A stretch of DNA of 64,000 nucleotides, taken from positions 1-64,000 of the forward strand of contig JBAPTR010000126.1 in NCBI GenBank assembly GCA_049282265.1, given 5' to 3'. This DNA comes from CAYUCJ01 sp049282265. GTDB lineage: Bacteria > Desulfobacterota > DSM-4660 > Desulfatiglandales > Desulfatiglandaceae. The translations under genes and the position numbers were made by a program. The notes under the pieces are model-generated. The model was not told the origin of the DNA, did no database searches, and was given only the letters and a program-made list of their open reading frames with translations. This document shows positions 55,395 through 63,490 of this stretch, piece by piece (the stretch's first letter is position 1; every line of letters begins with the position of its first letter).

Positions 55395-56819
55395 TCATAT
55401 TCTCCTCTGCTCCTCGTCTTCGGCTATTGGGAGATAAATGGAGAATGTGGTTCCCTTTTGCAGCTCACTCTTGACTTCAATATACCCGCCGTGATTTTTT
55501 ACTATAGCATAGACAAGGGAAAGCCCGAGACCGGTGCCTCTTCCCACTTCCTTCGTGGTAAAAAAAGGGTCAAAAATATGCTCCATGTCTGATGGTCTAA
55601 TCCCGCTCCCGGAATCAGATATATCCGTTCTAATGTATCCATCGGGACCCATCCCGACATGGATGGCCAGCCATCCGCCATTGGGCATTGCCTGCATCCC
55701 GTTCGCAAGAATATTCATAAACACCTGCTCAAGGTCCTGACGCGTGCCCTTTATTGACGGGAGGTTGCTTGGAATTTCCTTTTTAAGCTCGATTCCTGCA
55801 ATCATGATCTGGTTTTGTATGAGCTTCAGTGTGCGATCGATGACCTCGGAAATGGCCAGGGTCCTCAGAAACGGTTTTTCCGTCCTCGAAAATTCGAGAA
55901 GGTTTTTTACCACCTGGCTCGCCCTGTCGGCCTGGATCAGGACATCCTGTAACAATTCGTCCACCTCTTCATTGGCTATATCAGCACAAACGATCTGCAG
56001 TGTTTCAGCGGTCAATGAAATATTATTGAGCGGGTTGTTCAGTTCATGTGCTATACCTGAGGTGAAGGTTCCTATGGACGCCAGCTTGCGGGACTGGAGC
56101 AATTGCTCCTGCCTTGATTCCAGTTCCTGGGCCATCTTATTGAAAGCGGCAATCAGGTGTGATATTTCGTCCCCTTTTTCTGTTTGGTATGAAATAGGGG
56201 TAAAGGTATCCTTTGCCACTTCCTCTGTTGCACGTTCCACAAGGGAAAGGGGCTTCAGTATGCCGCGATTGACGAGTTGAAATACCACAGCAATCAGGAT
56301 GATGAATGCGGCCAGGGAGGCAAACGGGATAATAAGGCTCCGGCCAAGAGCCTGCTGGATTCTCCTGCGTTTTATTTGGATCAGGTTTTGTGCGAAGTCC
56401 ACGAGGGCCTTGCCTTTTTCCCTGATTTTTTCAATGTTGATAGAGGCATGACCTGTCTTCACACGCAGGACGTTCTGGCCCAGGACATGTTTATAATCAG
56501 CAAGGTCCTTTTTAAATGCCATGCTTTTCTTTTTGCCAACAACTCTGGTGATGTCCGTGTCGAGCCGCTTGCAGGCATCCTCGATCTTGAAAAAATAGAA
56601 CACGTTTTCATCGAGGCTCGGGGTATCGTGATAATAAGTGTAGTTTTTTTCGTAGCGCCTAAGTTCCAGGATATCGTTCAGGAGATCGTCGAAATTCTCC
56701 ATGGTAACGAGCTTTCCCCTGAGGTTCATGGTGTTTTCATAATAAAGGCCGGTCAGTACTCCCACAAAAACGATACAGAGTACGAAAAAGATGGTTATTT
56801 TTCCCCGAATGGTTTTTAT
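55395..56819 (-). CDS. Sensor histidine kinase, probable ATA start
   Basis: About 474 residues. A first membrane helix (ITIFFVLCIVFVGVLTG), an extracytoplasmic sensor region, a second helix (SLIIPFASLAAFIILIAVVFQLV), HAMP, HisKA with His258 (SGIAHELNNPLNNI) and HATPase (NILANGMQAM, DSGSGI, GTGLGLSLVYAIVKNHGG). The first GTG (56765) would begin inside the first helix. Coding continues upstream to ATA ATA AAA ACC (56822-56811) directly behind AAGGAG, with no ATG, GTG or TTG. I infer ATA 56819 (or 56822). It heads the minus-strand run and is a paralogue of the kinase at 61414-62976. Confidence 0.85.
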   Translation of the reverse strand: MKTIRGKITIFFVLCIVFVGVLTGLYYENTMNLRGKLVTMENFDDLLNDILELRRYEKNYTYYHDTPSLDENVFYFFKIEDACKRLDTDITRVVGKKKSMAFKKDLADYKHVLGQNVLRVKTGHASINIEKIREKGKALVDFAQNLIQIKRRRIQQALGRSLIIPFASLAAFIILIAVVFQLVNRGILKPLSLVERATEEVAKDTFTPISYQTEKGDEISHLIAAFNKMAQELESRQEQLLQSRKLASIGTFTSGIAHELNNPLNNISLTAETLQIVCADIANEEVDELLQDVLIQADRASQVVKNLLEFSRTEKPFLRTLAISEVIDRTLKLIQNQIMIAGIELKKEIPSNLPSIKGTRQDLEQVFMNILANGMQAMPNGGWLAIHVGMGPDGYIRTDISDSGSGIRPSDMEHIFDPFFTTKEVGRGTGLGLSLVYAIVKNHGGYIEVKSELQKGTTFSIYLPIAEDEEQRRI

Positions 56820-57199
56820 TATGAAACTCCTTCCCGAGACGTTGGGGTCAAACCATTTTCCTTCAGCAAGAAAAAATGTCAGGGTAGGGCAGTTGGCCTT
56901 TTGTAAAGGGTTTGAACGCTCCGTTTGGATCCCGCCGCGCGCCAGAGTGTCTCGTTACACAACTCGCTTTGTTTATGGTATTTTTTCTGCAAAAACCGGT
57001 CAGTTTTTTGCCTTATAGCATTATTTTTCGCATTGGACTATGAATTTTTTCAAAGACCCGGCAACCCCGCATGCGCAGAGCAAAAGTGCTGCTTTATTCT
57101 TGACTTATAGCTTCTCTTTTTCCTATGATTCATCAATTTGACAGTGTTTCGGAATGATCCTCTATTCCGTTTTGGTGAGCCTCGAGAGGAAACTGATTG
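56820..57199. other. 380-bp divergent intergenic region
   Basis: Separates the minus-strand seven-gene run from the plus-strand permease unit. It holds a promoter for the permease (57100-57129). On the minus side AAGGAG precedes the presumed ATA start of the kinase; no clear -35/-10 pair or sigma-54 site is seen for it. No gene is supported. Confidence 0.5.
57100..57129 (+). promoter_or_regulatory. Promoter-like pair upstream of the SLC13-type permease
   Basis: TTGACT (57100-57105), an 18-bp spacer, and TATGAT (57124-57129), 71 bp before the permease ATG. Confidence 0.55.
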
Positions 57200-59008
57200 A
57201 TGGAACCATTGACTACTGAAATGATCCTGGTCATGATCATGATCGGCATAGCCATCTTCCTGTTTATAGCCGAGTGGGTACGTGTTGATGTTGTCGCTAT
57301 CCTGATGATGGTTGCGTTACCGCTGTTGCACCTTGTAACGCCCAAAGAGGCCTTTGTCGGTTTCAGCAGCAACGCGGTGATTTCCATCATCGCCGTTATC
57401 ATCATAGGGGCTGGCCTTGACAAGACCGGGCTGATCAATAACCTGGTCCGTCCGGTGCTTCGCATCGCCGGGAGGAGCGAGTCGCGGGTCGTTATTGCCA
57501 TCTCTCTGACGGTGGCGGTTATCTCCAGTTTCATGCAGAACATCGGCGCGGCCGCCCTTTTTCTCCCGGCCATTCAGCGGGTGAGCAAGATGCTCAAAAT
57601 CCCCTTGAGCAAGCTCCTGATGCCAATCGGGTTCTCCGCCATCCTTGGCGGCACCATCACCCTGGTGGGATGCAGTCCCCTGATCCTCCTAAATGACTTG
57701 CTGGAGCCCTTCCATCTCAAGCCTTTTCACCTGTTCGACGTGACGCCCATCGGCCTGGCCCTGGTGGCGAGCGGCATTGCCTGTTTTATCCTTTTCGGTC
57801 GTTTTATCCTGCCCCAAGGGGTCGTGGAGACTGGGGAAGAAGGCGCTGCCTCTGAGTTGAGGAACGCCCTGGAAGAACTTGGGGAGCCCTATGAAATTCA
57901 TACCCCTGCGGATTTTACGCATTACCGCGAGCCGGTCCTCGTGGCAGATCTCAGGCGGCGTTACCTCGTCAATGTGGTGGGTATCATTGAACCCCCCGAT
58001 TTCAAGGTCCTTTCCCCGAGCCCGGAAGAGGAAGTACGATCGGATATTGATTTTTTGGTATATGGCAAGGAGAAGGATGTCCTGAGAATGGCGGAAGGGG
58101 AGGGGATGAAGGTCAAGGAGGACTTGGATGTGTTTAAAAGTGATGTCTCCGAAAGCACTTCAGGCACGGTGGAGGCGGTTGTGGCCCCACGGTCCCCTTT
58201 CGCCGGGAAGACCCTCAACCAGATCAGCCTGCAGGACCGTTTTCGCGTGACCCCACTTGCCATCTATCGCCACGGTGAGACCTACAGGGCCGAAATAGGC
58301 GATCTCGTGTTTGCCGTCGGCGACGCTATCCTCATTCAAGGCAACTGGCGCCGGCTCAAGCTGCTCCAAGCCGAAGGAGGTCTCCTTTTCACGACGCCCA
58401 TTGATGTGGAGTTGATGCGCCCGGAAAAGGCCATGTGGGCCGGTCTCTGGCTTGCGGTCGCCCTGACCATGATCATGGCGTTCAAAATACAGCTCTCAGT
58501 GAGTCTCATGACCGGCGCCCTAGGGATGATCATTACGAGAGTCCTCAGTATCGATGAGGCCTACGGCGCCGTGGATTGGCGTACCATCTTCCTGCTGGCC
58601 GGTTTGATCCCCTTGGGTATTGCCACCGAGAAGACGGGAGCGGCCGCATGGATTGCCCATGCCGTGCTGAACGCCATCGGGACGGTAGAACCGATTGTTC
58701 TCCTCACAGTGATCGGGATTCTGTCGACCATTTTCACCCTGGTCATATCCAATGTGGGTGCCACAGTGCTTCTTGTACCTCTTGTGGTGAATATGGCCAT
58801 AGCCGCCAACGCGGATCCGCGTATGGCCGCCCTGGTTGTGGGCCTTGCCACCAGCAACTCCTTCATGCTGCCCACGCACCAGGTGAATGCCCTTTATATG
58901 GGGCCAGGGCGATACAGGAGCGTGGATTTCATGAAGGCCGGTCTTGTGATCAGCGTTGTTTTTATCGTAGTGATGATCGGAATGATTTATCTTATATACG
59001 GGGTATAG
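57200..59008 (+). CDS. SLC13/DASS-type permease with RCK_C (TrkA_C) domains
   Basis: 602 residues. Two membrane halves flank a cytoplasmic insertion. Each half carries the family's Asn-rich re-entrant signature (SSFMQNIGAAALFLP and LVISNVGATVLLVP). The insertion, about residues 230-390, contains RCK_C-like segments (RSPFAGKTLNQISLQDRFRVTPLAIYRHGE and GDAILIQGNWRRLKLL), which sense ligands in related proteins. Family substrates include sulfate, dicarboxylates and other anions; not assignable here. ATG 57200 has GAGAGGA upstream. The two cytidylate-kinase-like genes follow. Confidence 0.87.
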   Translation: MEPLTTEMILVMIMIGIAIFLFIAEWVRVDVVAILMMVALPLLHLVTPKEAFVGFSSNAVISIIAVIIIGAGLDKTGLINNLVRPVLRIAGRSESRVVIAISLTVAVISSFMQNIGAAALFLPAIQRVSKMLKIPLSKLLMPIGFSAILGGTITLVGCSPLILLNDLLEPFHLKPFHLFDVTPIGLALVASGIACFILFGRFILPQGVVETGEEGAASELRNALEELGEPYEIHTPADFTHYREPVLVADLRRRYLVNVVGIIEPPDFKVLSPSPEEEVRSDIDFLVYGKEKDVLRMAEGEGMKVKEDLDVFKSDVSESTSGTVEAVVAPRSPFAGKTLNQISLQDRFRVTPLAIYRHGETYRAEIGDLVFAVGDAILIQGNWRRLKLLQAEGGLLFTTPIDVELMRPEKAMWAGLWLAVALTMIMAFKIQLSVSLMTGALGMIITRVLSIDEAYGAVDWRTIFLLAGLIPLGIATEKTGAAAWIAHAVLNAIGTVEPIVLLTVIGILSTIFTLVISNVGATVLLVPLVVNMAIAANADPRMAALVVGLATSNSFMLPTHQVNALYMGPGRYRSVDFMKAGLVISVVFIVVMIGMIYLIYGV

Positions 59009-59011
59009 AAT

Positions 59012-59071
59012 TGATGAGTTCCTTGGAAGTCATCATCGTGCCCATGGACGGACTTTTTACGGTTCCATCAG
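59012..59071 (+). repeat. Dispersed intergenic repeat, copy 5
   Basis: TTGGAAGTCATCAT (as at 118-131) runs into GTGCCCATGGACGGACTTTT and ACGGTTCCATCAG, the module also present with an insertion at 12184-12240. It fills the gap between the permease and the next gene. Confidence 0.65.
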
Positions 59072-59096
59072 AATTAGAAAGAAGGTGAAAAGACGT

Positions 59097-59909
59097 ATGG
59101 CTGTTATAACCATTTCAAGAGGATCCTACAGTAAAGGAAAAGAAGTGGCCGAGAGGGTGGCCGAACGGCTGGGGTATGAATGCATCAGCCGGGATGTACT
59201 CCTGGAAGCCAGCGACCATTTTCATATTCCTGAGGTAAAACTCATACGGGCCATCCATGACGCCCCTTCCATCCTGGACCGATTCAAACACGGGAAACAG
59301 ATTTTTATCGCGTATATCCGCAGTGCGCTCATGTCCCGGGTGGCCAACGATAATATTGTCTATCACGGCCTCGCCGGTCATGTGCTGCTTACCGGGGTGC
59401 CCAATGTGCTCAAGGTGCGGATCATCGCAGATATGAAGGACCGGATCAAGGCCGAAATGGAACGGGAAGGTATCAGTGAAGAGGATGCCCGTATTCTTCT
59501 CCAAAAAGATGACGAAGAACGGAGAAAATGGACCAGAAGCCTATATGGAGTTGACCCCTGGGACAGTTCTCTCTATGATCTCGTGATTCACATCAGCAAA
59601 TTGAGGGTTTCTGATGCCGTGGATTTTGTATGCCAGGCCGCCACGAAAGATCAATTCAAGACTACGGAACCCTATCGCCGGAAAATCGAGGACCTGGCTG
59701 TGGCCTGTCAGGTGAAGGCGGCCCTGGTGGACCCCTTTTTCGACGTTGGTGTGACCAGCGAGTATGGCAACGTGCTGATCTACACGAAGACAGGCGATCG
59801 CCAGGTGGGCAAGTTGAAGGCAAGGGCAAGGGCAATCAAAAGGGAAGTAGAAGGCATCAACCACCTGGAGGTCCACGCCGGTGTGCAGTTCCCGGAAAAT
59901 GCAATATGA
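59097..59909 (+). CDS. Cytidylate kinase-like protein 1
   Basis: 270 residues of the cytidylate-kinase-like family (PF13189 type). The N-terminal P-loop is ISRGSYSKGKEVAERVAERLG, i.e. G9-x4-G14-K15, followed by CISRDVLLEAS; a lid-like region DDEERRKWTRSLYGVD and DLVIHISKLRVSDAVD (Asp-containing strand) follow. The last 80 residues resemble an extra regulatory domain (KAALVDPFFDVGVTSEYGNVLIYTKTGD). Canonical CMP kinase is shorter and has different acceptor-site motifs, so it need not act on CMP. ATG 59097 is chosen over GTG 59085. It is about 75 bp ahead of its paralogue. Confidence 0.78.
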   Translation: MAVITISRGSYSKGKEVAERVAERLGYECISRDVLLEASDHFHIPEVKLIRAIHDAPSILDRFKHGKQIFIAYIRSALMSRVANDNIVYHGLAGHVLLTGVPNVLKVRIIADMKDRIKAEMEREGISEEDARILLQKDDEERRKWTRSLYGVDPWDSSLYDLVIHISKLRVSDAVDFVCQAATKDQFKTTEPYRRKIEDLAVACQVKAALVDPFFDVGVTSEYGNVLIYTKTGDRQVGKLKARARAIKREVEGINHLEVHAGVQFPENAI

Positions 59910-59986
59910 AATGCGGATTGAAAGTCCAGATCGGGAAGGGTAAATCTCTAAGAGAATCGAAATCCATTCATTGAGAGGATACGATC

Positions 59987-60811
59987 ATGCCCATCATCAT
60001 CATTTCTTCGGATTCTTACAAAACAGGCCGGGATATCGCGGAAAGGATCGCCAAGACCACTGGCTACGATTATGTGGACCGGGAAATTCTGGGTCCCGCA
60101 GCAGCAAAGGCGAATATAGAGGAGGAGAAACTCGTCAAGTCCCTTGAAGAGACGTCTTCATTTCTGGGGCTCTCTTCCAAGATGAAAAACAGGTGTCTGG
60201 CCTATGTCCAGGAGGCCACCCTGGGGCAGCTCCTGGAAGACAACGTGGTCTGTCATGGTTTGGGCGCCCATCTCTATGTATTGGGCGTTTCCCACGCCCT
60301 GAAGGTGCGCGTCCTGACCGAGCCTGAGGAACTGGCCCGACAATTATCCCAGGATGGAGGAGGGGCACCGGAGAAATCAAGGAAAACCATCAAGCGGCTG
60401 GAGGCGCAGCAGAGAAAGTGGTCCCTTGAGGCCTTTGATCTGGATGAGACGGATCCTTCCAACTACGATATGGTCATAAGCCTCAGCCAGATCGACCCGG
60501 ACGAGGCGGTGAGAACCATCGCCGATATGTCGGGTTACCGTAAATTCCAGCCCATGACCTATTCCATCAAGTGCCTCAAAGACAAGGAACTGGCCGGCAG
60601 GGTGCGTGTGGCGCTCATGGAACGGTTTCCCGATGTCAGGGTCCAGGCGAACGGCAGTACGATAGTAGTGGAAACCAAGGCCATAAAGAGAGAGAAACAA
60701 AAAAGGACCGAGGCTATCAAGGGGTTGGCCGTTGGTATTGTAGGCGTTGATTATGTTGAAGTTCACGTGGCCAACGATATCTTCAGGCAGGCCGCCGAGA
60801 GTTCTCGCTAA
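59987..60811 (+). CDS. Cytidylate kinase-like protein 2, degenerate P-loop
   Basis: 274-residue paralogue of the preceding protein with the same layout: MPIIIISSDSYKTGRDIAER, then YVDREILGPAA, the lid-like RLEAQQRKWSLEAFDLDETD and DMVISLSQIDPDEAVR. In the P-loop the first glycine is Ser/Asp and the lysine is Arg (SDSYKTGRD), so nucleotide binding or catalysis may be lost. A C-terminal domain like that of its neighbour ends VGVDYVEVHVANDIF. A catalytic/regulatory pair with protein 1 is my inference. Confidence 0.75.
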   Translation: MPIIIISSDSYKTGRDIAERIAKTTGYDYVDREILGPAAAKANIEEEKLVKSLEETSSFLGLSSKMKNRCLAYVQEATLGQLLEDNVVCHGLGAHLYVLGVSHALKVRVLTEPEELARQLSQDGGGAPEKSRKTIKRLEAQQRKWSLEAFDLDETDPSNYDMVISLSQIDPDEAVRTIADMSGYRKFQPMTYSIKCLKDKELAGRVRVALMERFPDVRVQANGSTIVVETKAIKREKQKRTEAIKGLAVGIVGVDYVEVHVANDIFRQAAESSR

Positions 60812-60831
60812 TGTTATAAAATAAACCCATT

Positions 60832-60950
60832 CCATTTTGCATTCAAGATGATACCAAGGCGGAAAGGAGTAGGCGACGGAGGCGTACAGTAAGGGTACGT
60901 CGAGGAGGTTGCGACGCGGCCAACGCCGGTAGCGCTTGAATGCGAATTGG
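60832..60950. repeat. 119-bp element with 16-bp inverted ends
   Basis: The ends CCATTTTGCATTCAAG (60832-60847) and CTTGAATGCGAATTGG (60935-60950) are inverted repeats with two mismatches. Inside are GGCGACGGAGGCGTAC and GTACGTCGAGGAGG, which can pair through CGTAC/GTACG. It is GC-rich relative to the flanks and lies between cytidylate-kinase-like protein 2 and the response regulator. REP/MITE-like; I recall similar sequence in other Proteobacteria. Confidence 0.6.
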
Positions 60951-60965
60951 AACAAGGAGGGTAAC

Positions 60966-61373
60966 ATGTCTGAACGGCTGGACGTTATGCTCGTGGATGA
61001 TGAACCTATCGTGGGAAAGAGGCTTAAACCGGCACTGGACAAAATCGGCTGTGATGTGGAGGTCTTTCAGAATCCTAAGGCGGCCCTGGACCGCATCAAT
61101 GAGAAGGAATTCGATATCGTGGTCACGGATATTCGGATGGATGAAATAGACGGACTCCAGATCCTGGAAGAGGTGGTCAAGAAATCGAAACGCACCAAGG
61201 TCATTATGATAACGGGCTATGCCATGATGGCGGTGGCCCGTGAAGCCATGGAAAAAGGGGCCTTTGACTTCCTTGCCAAGCCCTTTAAACCGGATGATCT
61301 CAGAAAGGTCATTGCAAAGGCAGCCAAAGCACTGGGCTCGCCCATCGACTTTACGGGCGGGGCTGAGGGGTAG
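60966..61373 (+). CDS. Response regulator (receiver domain only), second copy
   Basis: 135 residues: acidic pocket LVDDEPIVGKRLKPALDKIG, phospho-acceptor Asp55 (FDIVVTDIRM), Thr in MITGYAMM, Lys in FLAKPFKPDD, then a short tail. No output domain. Strong SD AAGGAGGG lies just before ATG 60966. Paralogue of 50499-50885. The adjacent kinase gene starts 40 bp downstream. Confidence 0.92.
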   Translation: MSERLDVMLVDDEPIVGKRLKPALDKIGCDVEVFQNPKAALDRINEKEFDIVVTDIRMDEIDGLQILEEVVKKSKRTKVIMITGYAMMAVAREAMEKGAFDFLAKPFKPDDLRKVIAKAAKALGSPIDFTGGAEG

Positions 61374-61413
61374 AGGAACCCTTTATCCGTGAAGGCTTAA
61401 TCCCGGAGTTGCC

Positions 61414-62976
61414 ATGATCGACGAAACCACGAATGTGGATGTGGAAAAGGGGAGCGGTGGGGGCACTCTGGAGGGGAGCTATGACCGCATAGCGGCCATT
61501 GAAACGGCCCGGAAGGCGCTCATTTCCCGAAAACGCCTCACCTTGAGGCTGCAGATCTACCTGAGTTTTTCTCTGATCGTCCTGATCGGCGTGTTCATAG
61601 CCGTTGCATTGGTGACGATCAATGCCCGCGTGGAAAAGAAACTTCATTTTCTGCAGATCGCCGATGAATTCACCCTGGAGATTATTCAGGCCAGGCGCTT
61701 TGAAAAAAACTATTTCCTCTACGGGACCAATCTGAGTGATGCCGTTGAAAATGTCCACAAGGCCAGGGACATCCTCAGGCGGCATGAGGGTGAACTCAGC
61801 AAAGTCCTTGAAAAAACCTATGCCATTATCCTGGCCAACATAGACCGCTACCAGAAACTGCTGGAGCGGCTTGTGGGCATGGAGGAAAGCGAGACCTTCA
61901 CCCCTGACAAGCTTCGCATCAAAAAAGAGATTGAGCTGGGACTGCGGCAAGACGGCCGGGAGATGGCCTTCATTGCCCAGGAACTCATCGAGAGAGAAAG
62001 AAAGGCCGTCTCAATCATCCTTTCCCGCTCAAGAACAATCCACATCTATTCCCTTATCCTGCTGGTCATTTATCTGGCTGCCAATGCCACGTATCTCATC
62101 AATCGTCTCCTGGGCAACATCAAACGTTTTTCAGATTACGCCCAGCGCATTGCATCAGGGGACTTTACGCCGATCACGCCTGCGAAACGCTACCAGGACG
62201 AATTCACCGACCTAGCCCTGGGCATCAACCAGATGATCCTGGAGCTGGAAAACCGGGAAGCCGTACTGATTCAGTCCCACAAGATGCGGGCCGTGGGCAC
62301 CCTCACGGCCGGCGTGGCCCATGAGCTGAACAACCCCTTGAACAATATCACGCTAACGGCCCATATGCTTCTGGAAGATTACAAAGCCCTGGATGATGAC
62401 GAGCGTAAAGAGATGATCAGTGATATGATCAGTGAATCGGGGCGGTCCAAGAAGATCATCAGCAATTTGCTCGATTTTGCCAGGGAATCCAGCTCCCAGG
62501 TGGAATCCCTGGATTTGAGCAAACTGCTTGAGGAGACTATTGCCCTTGCTTCCAACCAGTTAAAACTTTCGGGAATCCGGATCACGTTTCAGACCACGGA
62601 CAACCTGCCGCGCGTCCACGGTGACGGGCAGCAGCTCCAGCAGGTTTTCCTGAACCTCATCATGAATGCCGTTGATGCCTCTTCAAAAGGGGGGCGGGTG
62701 CAGGTACTGGTCCTCCCCGCGGACGACCCCGGCTACGTGGCGGTGAAGGTCATGGATTCAGGAACGGGCATTCCCGAGCACATATTGCCGTCAATCTTCG
62801 ACCCGTTTTTCACCACCAAGGCCAAGGGAAAGGGGACAGGACTGGGCCTCAGCGTTTCACAGGGAATTGTGGCGAAGCACGGCGGACGCATTCGAGTGGC
62901 CAGCAAGGAAGGACAGGGGGCCACCTTTACCGTGACCCTTCCCATTACGACGATTCCCGCCAAGATATCCACCTAA
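61414..62976 (+). CDS. Sensor histidine kinase, second copy
   Basis: 520 residues: cytoplasmic N-tail, helix 1 (about 48-69), an extracytoplasmic helical sensor region of about 140 residues, helix 2 (about 210-230), HAMP (FSDYAQRIASGDFTPI), HisKA with His303 (AGVAHELNNPLNNITL), HATPase (NLIMNAVDASSKGG, DSGTGIPEHILPSIFDPFFTTKA, GTGLGLSVSQGI). The acceptor region is nearly the same as in the kinase at 55395-56819. Cognate of the regulator just upstream. Its stop overlaps the convergent carbonic-anhydrase-like gene by 4 bp. Confidence 0.93.
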   Translation: MIDETTNVDVEKGSGGGTLEGSYDRIAAIETARKALISRKRLTLRLQIYLSFSLIVLIGVFIAVALVTINARVEKKLHFLQIADEFTLEIIQARRFEKNYFLYGTNLSDAVENVHKARDILRRHEGELSKVLEKTYAIILANIDRYQKLLERLVGMEESETFTPDKLRIKKEIELGLRQDGREMAFIAQELIERERKAVSIILSRSRTIHIYSLILLVIYLAANATYLINRLLGNIKRFSDYAQRIASGDFTPITPAKRYQDEFTDLALGINQMILELENREAVLIQSHKMRAVGTLTAGVAHELNNPLNNITLTAHMLLEDYKALDDDERKEMISDMISESGRSKKIISNLLDFARESSSQVESLDLSKLLEETIALASNQLKLSGIRITFQTTDNLPRVHGDGQQLQQVFLNLIMNAVDASSKGGRVQVLVLPADDPGYVAVKVMDSGTGIPEHILPSIFDPFFTTKAKGKGTGLGLSVSQGIVAKHGGRIRVASKEGQGATFTVTLPITTIPAKIST

Positions 62977-63359
62977 CGGTCGTCCAGTGGGATCTCACTG
63001 ACTTCCCAGTTTTCGTCCACCCACAGGCCTATAATTTCCATATCAGGATATCTCTCACGCAGCATCACGACAGCCTCCCTGGTGTGAAGGAGCTGTTCCT
63101 CTTCCGTGGCCGGATTCCCGGCGCAGTCGTGATGACCTATCACGGCTATTCCTTTGGAATGGTGCTTGTCAACGGATATGTTCACCCTGTTGAGAATGGA
63201 ATCCACCAGTTCGGGTTCGGGCTGGTTGGCAAGCAGGTGGTTTGGCCCTGGTTCGGAGACGATGTCCACGTGCTCGGCATTGAACCGATCCTGGAGATAG
63301 GTAATGACAGGCAACTGGACCCGTCCGTCCATGCAGTTGATGGCTGTGCAGAATTTCAT
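62973..63359 (-). CDS. Small carbonic anhydrase-like protein
   Basis: A 128-residue protein with the beta-carbonic-anhydrase zinc pattern C9-x-D11-x-R13 (INCMDGRVQLP) and H76-x2-C79 (VIGHHDCAGN), but much shorter than ordinary beta-CA and lacking its N-terminal helices. I match it to the putative carbonic anhydrase group often named Pro_CA_2; activity is not proven. ATG 63359 (MKFCTAIN) is chosen; ATG 63374 is possible. The segment upstream contains a copy of the inverted repeat at 63421. Convergent with the histidine kinase gene. Confidence 0.8.
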   Translation of the reverse strand: MKFCTAINCMDGRVQLPVITYLQDRFNAEHVDIVSEPGPNHLLANQPEPELVDSILNRVNISVDKHHSKGIAVIGHHDCAGNPATEEEQLLHTREAVVMLRERYPDMEIIGLWVDENWEVSEIPLDDR

Positions 63360-63420
63360 GCTGTATCCCACCATGCCGCCACTGCCAGAAGGCAGGGAAG
63401 GTTTCTTGAAAATGAACATC

Positions 63421-63453
63421 GAACATCGAACATCGAACGTCCAACTTCGAATG
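63421..63453 (+). repeat. Left 33-bp inverted repeat flanking a four-helix-bundle gene
   Basis: GAACATCGAACATCGAACGT plus the next 13 bases matches the reverse complement of 63869-63901 at 30 of 33 positions. It is preceded by another GAACATC unit (63414-63420). Confidence 0.85.
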
Positions 63454-63490
63454 AAAAACAAAACCCCACTACTGAAGGAAGTTTCAGCAG

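Noticed and set aside
57100..57199. Riboswitch or sigma-54 promoter in the divergent region
   Set aside because: No GG-N10-GC pair and no recognisable aptamer consensus; only an ordinary -35/-10 pair can be supported.
63421..63453. Short CRISPR-like array from GAACATC units
   Set aside because: Units are contiguous 7-bp repeats without spacers, and a matching inverted copy exists on the other side of a gene.
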